Assembly: GCA_937125285.1 (NCBI GenBank)
Contig: CAKZLH010000165.1
Coordinates: 1-37,294, forward strand
Direction: 5' to 3'
Length of the DNA stretch: 37,294 bases
Source: an uncultured Balneolaceae bacterium
Lineage (GTDB): Bacteria; Bacteroidota; Rhodothermia; Balneolales; Balneolaceae
Within the stretch, counting starts at the first letter, position 1. Every line of letters begins with the position of its first letter. Below are positions 35,294 to 37,294 of this stretch, one piece after another. A program made the translations under genes and the position numbers. The notes under the pieces were generated by a model. That model was not told the DNA's origin. It ran no database searches and saw only the letters and a list, made by a program, of their open reading frames with translations.

Positions 35294-36559
35294 TTATTCT
35301 TGAGCGCGAGTAAGTTTTGCCCCAACGGCATTTAACTTGCCTTCAAGACTTTCATAGCCTCTGTCTAGATGATAAATACGTAGAATTTCAGAACTATTTT
35401 CAGCCACCATAGCGGCCAATACCAGACTTACACTTGCTCTCAGGTCGGTACTCATTACAGATGCTCCTTCGAGTTTAGAAGGCCCTTGAATAGAGACCTT
35501 ATTTTGGTCCACTTTTAAATGTGCTCCTAAACGGCTGAGTTCGGGTACGTAACTAAATCGGTCAAAGTAAACCGTATCGGTTACGGTAGATTGGCCATTT
35601 GCCTGGGTGAGCATGGTAGCCCATTGCGCTTGAAGGTCGGTGGGAAAACCGGGATAAATACCTGTTGTTATAGATACAGGTTGTAATACTTCTGGCGCTT
35701 TTACTTCAATCGTTTCACCATCAATGCTTACCTGAGCTCCTGTTTGTCGAAGAAGTTCTGGAAAGTTACCCAGATGATCTGCATTGCAACCTAATAAGCG
35801 AAGATGGGAGTCTGGATGCATAGCAGCCGCAATCATGAAAGTGCCTACCTCAATGCGATCGGGATCGTTTCGAAAGGTTCCTCCGGTAAGTTTATCGACT
35901 TTTTGAATATGTAAGGTGTCGGTACCTACTCCTTCAATTCGAGCCCCCATTTCATTTAAGACCCTACAAAGTTGCACCACATCGGGTTCTTTAGCGGCAT
36001 TTTCAATCCGAAAAGATTTGGCTCGAAGGACGGCGGCTAAGATCAGGTTAATGGTTGCGCCTACACTGCTGGGTTCTAAGCGGAAGCTTCCACCGGTTAC
36101 CTGATTGTCGGCTTTGGCAATAACATAGCCCTTATCCAAGGTAATTTGAATACCCATGGCTTCTAAACCTTTTAAATGTAGATCAACCGGTCTTGGTCCC
36201 CATGCACAGCCACCCGGCATAGATACCTTGGCATATCCATGTTTGCCTACAAGGGCTCCCAGCATATAAAAGGAAGCTCTCATTTTACGAACCAAATCGT
36301 AGGGGGCTTCCAAATAGTTTACATTACTCGCATCGATATGAACCTGGTTTTGCTCTTCCAAAAATTGGACTTGCGCACCCACTACACGTAACACATTATT
36401 AAAGGTGTAAATATCTTGCAAGCGAGGAACATTACTAAACCGAACAGGTTCATCCGTTAATAGTGCGGCTGCTAAAAGGGGGAGGGCGGCGTTTTTTGAA
36501 CCGCTAATGGAAATATCACCACGTAGGGGTGTTTTTCCTTTTACAATAAATTTATCCAA
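35294..36559 (-). CDS. murA: UDP-N-acetylglucosamine 1-carboxyvinyltransferase
   Basis: Transfers enolpyruvate from PEP to UDP-GlcNAc, the first committed step of peptidoglycan synthesis, in the cytoplasm. 421 residues, the family norm. Lys22-Asn23 in ISGSKNAALPLLAAALL bind substrate; the mobile loop MPGGCAWGPRPVDLHLKGLEAMG holds the active-site Cys118 that fosfomycin alkylates, so the protein is expected to be of the fosfomycin-sensitive type; GIYPGFPTDLQAQ and the Asp-containing TDLRASVSLVLAA follow. It starts one base after the biotin-carrier gene. Confidence 0.97.
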   Translation of the reverse strand: MDKFIVKGKTPLRGDISISGSKNAALPLLAAALLTDEPVRFSNVPRLQDIYTFNNVLRVVGAQVQFLEEQNQVHIDASNVNYLEAPYDLVRKMRASFYMLGALVGKHGYAKVSMPGGCAWGPRPVDLHLKGLEAMGIQITLDKGYVIAKADNQVTGGSFRLEPSSVGATINLILAAVLRAKSFRIENAAKEPDVVQLCRVLNEMGARIEGVGTDTLHIQKVDKLTGGTFRNDPDRIEVGTFMIAAAMHPDSHLRLLGCNADHLGNFPELLRQTGAQVSIDGETIEVKAPEVLQPVSITTGIYPGFPTDLQAQWATMLTQANGQSTVTDTVYFDRFSYVPELSRLGAHLKVDQNKVSIQGPSKLEGASVMSTDLRASVSLVLAAMVAENSSEILRIYHLDRGYESLEGKLNAVGAKLTRAQE

Positions 36560-36560
36560 A

Positions 36561-37058
36561 CTAATCTAACTCCAATAATAAGGTTTGCTTTTCAACGGTC
36601 TGTGATACTTCAACCCGAATAGTTTTGATGATGCCATCTACGGGAGATTTAATCTCGTTTTCCATTTTCATGGCTTCTAACACGATTAGTGTGTCACCTT
36701 TTTGAACAGAATCCCCGACCTTGACTTCCACGGACAGTACTTTCCCAGGCATAGGGGCTACTATGTTAGAGTCATTACTTTCTTGTTCGGCTTTCATGCC
36801 TAATGACTCCAGCAGAAGTACTTCTTCATTTTTAACCGTCGTTTTTACGATTTTGCCATCGATTTTGAATTGGATGTCCTGTCCATGTGCCTTTAGGTCG
36901 GTGACCACCCACTGTTTATGGCCATAGCGAAAATAATACCGCCCGTTGTGCTGCGTGAAGGTGTAGGGGTAGCTTTTTCCTTCGACTTTGGCCAACGCGT
37001 TTTCAGGATCTAAATCTAGATCTATATCAAATGAGTCAAAACTAACGCGATAATGCAT
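36561..37058 (-). CDS. Biotin carboxyl carrier (biotinyl-domain) protein
   Basis: 165 residues. The C-terminal biotinyl domain (about 97-164) has APMPGKVLSVEVKVGDSVQK and VLEAMKMENEIKSP, with Lys131 as the biotin site. The N-terminal 90 residues (MHYRVSFDSFDIDLDL, YPYTFTQHNGRYYFRYGHKQWVVTDL) form a beta-rich module like that before the carrier domain in propionyl/acetyl-CoA or methylcrotonyl-CoA carboxylase subunits. It needs a biotin carboxylase and a carboxyltransferase, neither of which is in the window. One base separates its stop from murA; the preceding partial gene ends 5 bases upstream. Confidence 0.9.
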   Translation of the reverse strand: MHYRVSFDSFDIDLDLDPENALAKVEGKSYPYTFTQHNGRYYFRYGHKQWVVTDLKAHGQDIQFKIDGKIVKTTVKNEEVLLLESLGMKAEQESNDSNIVAPMPGKVLSVEVKVGDSVQKGDTLIVLEAMKMENEIKSPVDGIIKTIRVEVSQTVEKQTLLLELD

Positions 37059-37063
37059 ATAAA

Positions 37064-37294
37064 TTATTCGTTTCGCATCTTTTTCAATCCCGCGGCGGTT
37101 GCACGGAAAGTATAGGATTCAATATGATCTGAATCATAAGAAGTTGCTCTGTTAATTTCCACTGCTTCCGTTTGCCAGACTTCTATAAGTCGAAAATTTA
37201 TCAGAGTGATTAAATCATCTCTTAATGCGCCAGCAGGTAAACCGGTTTCATCGAGAAGTACATCGTAGGGTTCAGGAAATATTAAGCGGGAAAG
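37064..37294 (-). CDS. C-terminal part of an unidentified protein, winged-helix-like
   Basis: Frame open from the right window edge to a TAA at 37064-37066, giving the last 76 residues. The readable text includes LIFPEPYDVLLDETGLPAG, then ALRDDLITLINFRLIEVWQT and, near the end, YTFRATAAGLKKMRNE. The helix-turn-helix-like stretch followed by a strand and a 'fRaTaaGlkkm' ending resembles a winged-helix domain (compare yrLTeaGl endings), but I do not recognise the family. It stops 5 bases before the biotin-carrier gene, so it is probably in the same operon. Confidence 0.7.
   Translation of the reverse strand, partial: LSRLIFPEPYDVLLDETGLPAGALRDDLITLINFRLIEVWQTEAVEINRATSYDSDHIESYTFRATAAGLKKMRNE

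Noticed and set aside
1..37294. Mobile elements, CRISPR arrays, prophage, tRNA or rRNA genes
   Set aside because: Looked for on both strands by eye; no transposase or integrase frame, no regular spacer-repeat array and no cloverleaf with a CCA end was recognised.

Overview
The window looks like a chromosomal segment of a marine-type bacterium of the Balneolota/Rhodothermota (Bacteroidota-related) group. The evidence is two secreted proteins ending in a type IX-secretion-like C-terminal sorting domain with the motif YPNPFNPSTRI, a DUF3098 protein, a secreted family restricted in my experience to Bacteroidota relatives (the so-called 'asparagine synthetase B'), a DUF4212/VC_2705-type symporter pair, a class II (B12-dependent) ribonucleotide reductase, and weak Shine-Dalgarno signals in a fairly AT-rich genome. 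The placement is inference from protein style; no 16S gene is present. No tRNA, rRNA, CRISPR array, transposase, integrase or phage gene was seen.

Layout. 1-5 kb: 3' part of a LuxC-like acyl-CoA reductase, leuS, and a convergent citrate synthase. 5.1-9.7 kb: a leftward operon maf - TPR protein - secreted amidotransferase-like protein - mazG, which combines two nucleotide house-cleaning enzymes with two exported proteins. 9.9-12.3 kb: a tight rightward operon DUF3098 - DUF92 - dicarboxylate/amino-acid symporter, followed by an aldo/keto reductase and a convergent acyl-ACP thioesterase.

13.9-21.9 kb is the most distinctive region, a vitamin B12 block: cobalamin riboswitch, a following hairpin that may be its expression platform, a BtuB-like TonB-dependent receptor with no ATG start, an overlapping secreted beta-propeller-like protein carrying a sorting domain, a very AT-rich 466-base spacer with two perfect DnaA boxes and an NrdR-like site, then nrdJ, which needs B12. 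B12 capture at the cell surface thus sits directly next to a main B12 consumer. By position and architecture the propeller resembles the Bacteroides BtuG corrinoid-binding lipoprotein, but with a sorting-domain anchor instead of a lipid; this is the best candidate for an undescribed variation.

22-29 kb: a secreted polysaccharide-deacetylase-like protein with sorting domain; a two-gene acetate-type Na+/solute symporter containing an EF-hand-like loop; thioredoxin; and an aldehyde dehydrogenase/DUF779 operon divergent from an AraC-family regulator. Between the last two lies a perfect 18-bp direct repeat with a 21-bp period, a likely AraC operator. Together these suggest C2 (acetaldehyde/acetate) metabolism.

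29-37 kb is a mostly housekeeping leftward array: an unidentified partial protein, a biotin carrier protein, murA, then after a 432-base gap rng, hslV, hslU and an S41 processing protease, covering cell-wall precursor synthesis, RNA decay and protein quality control.
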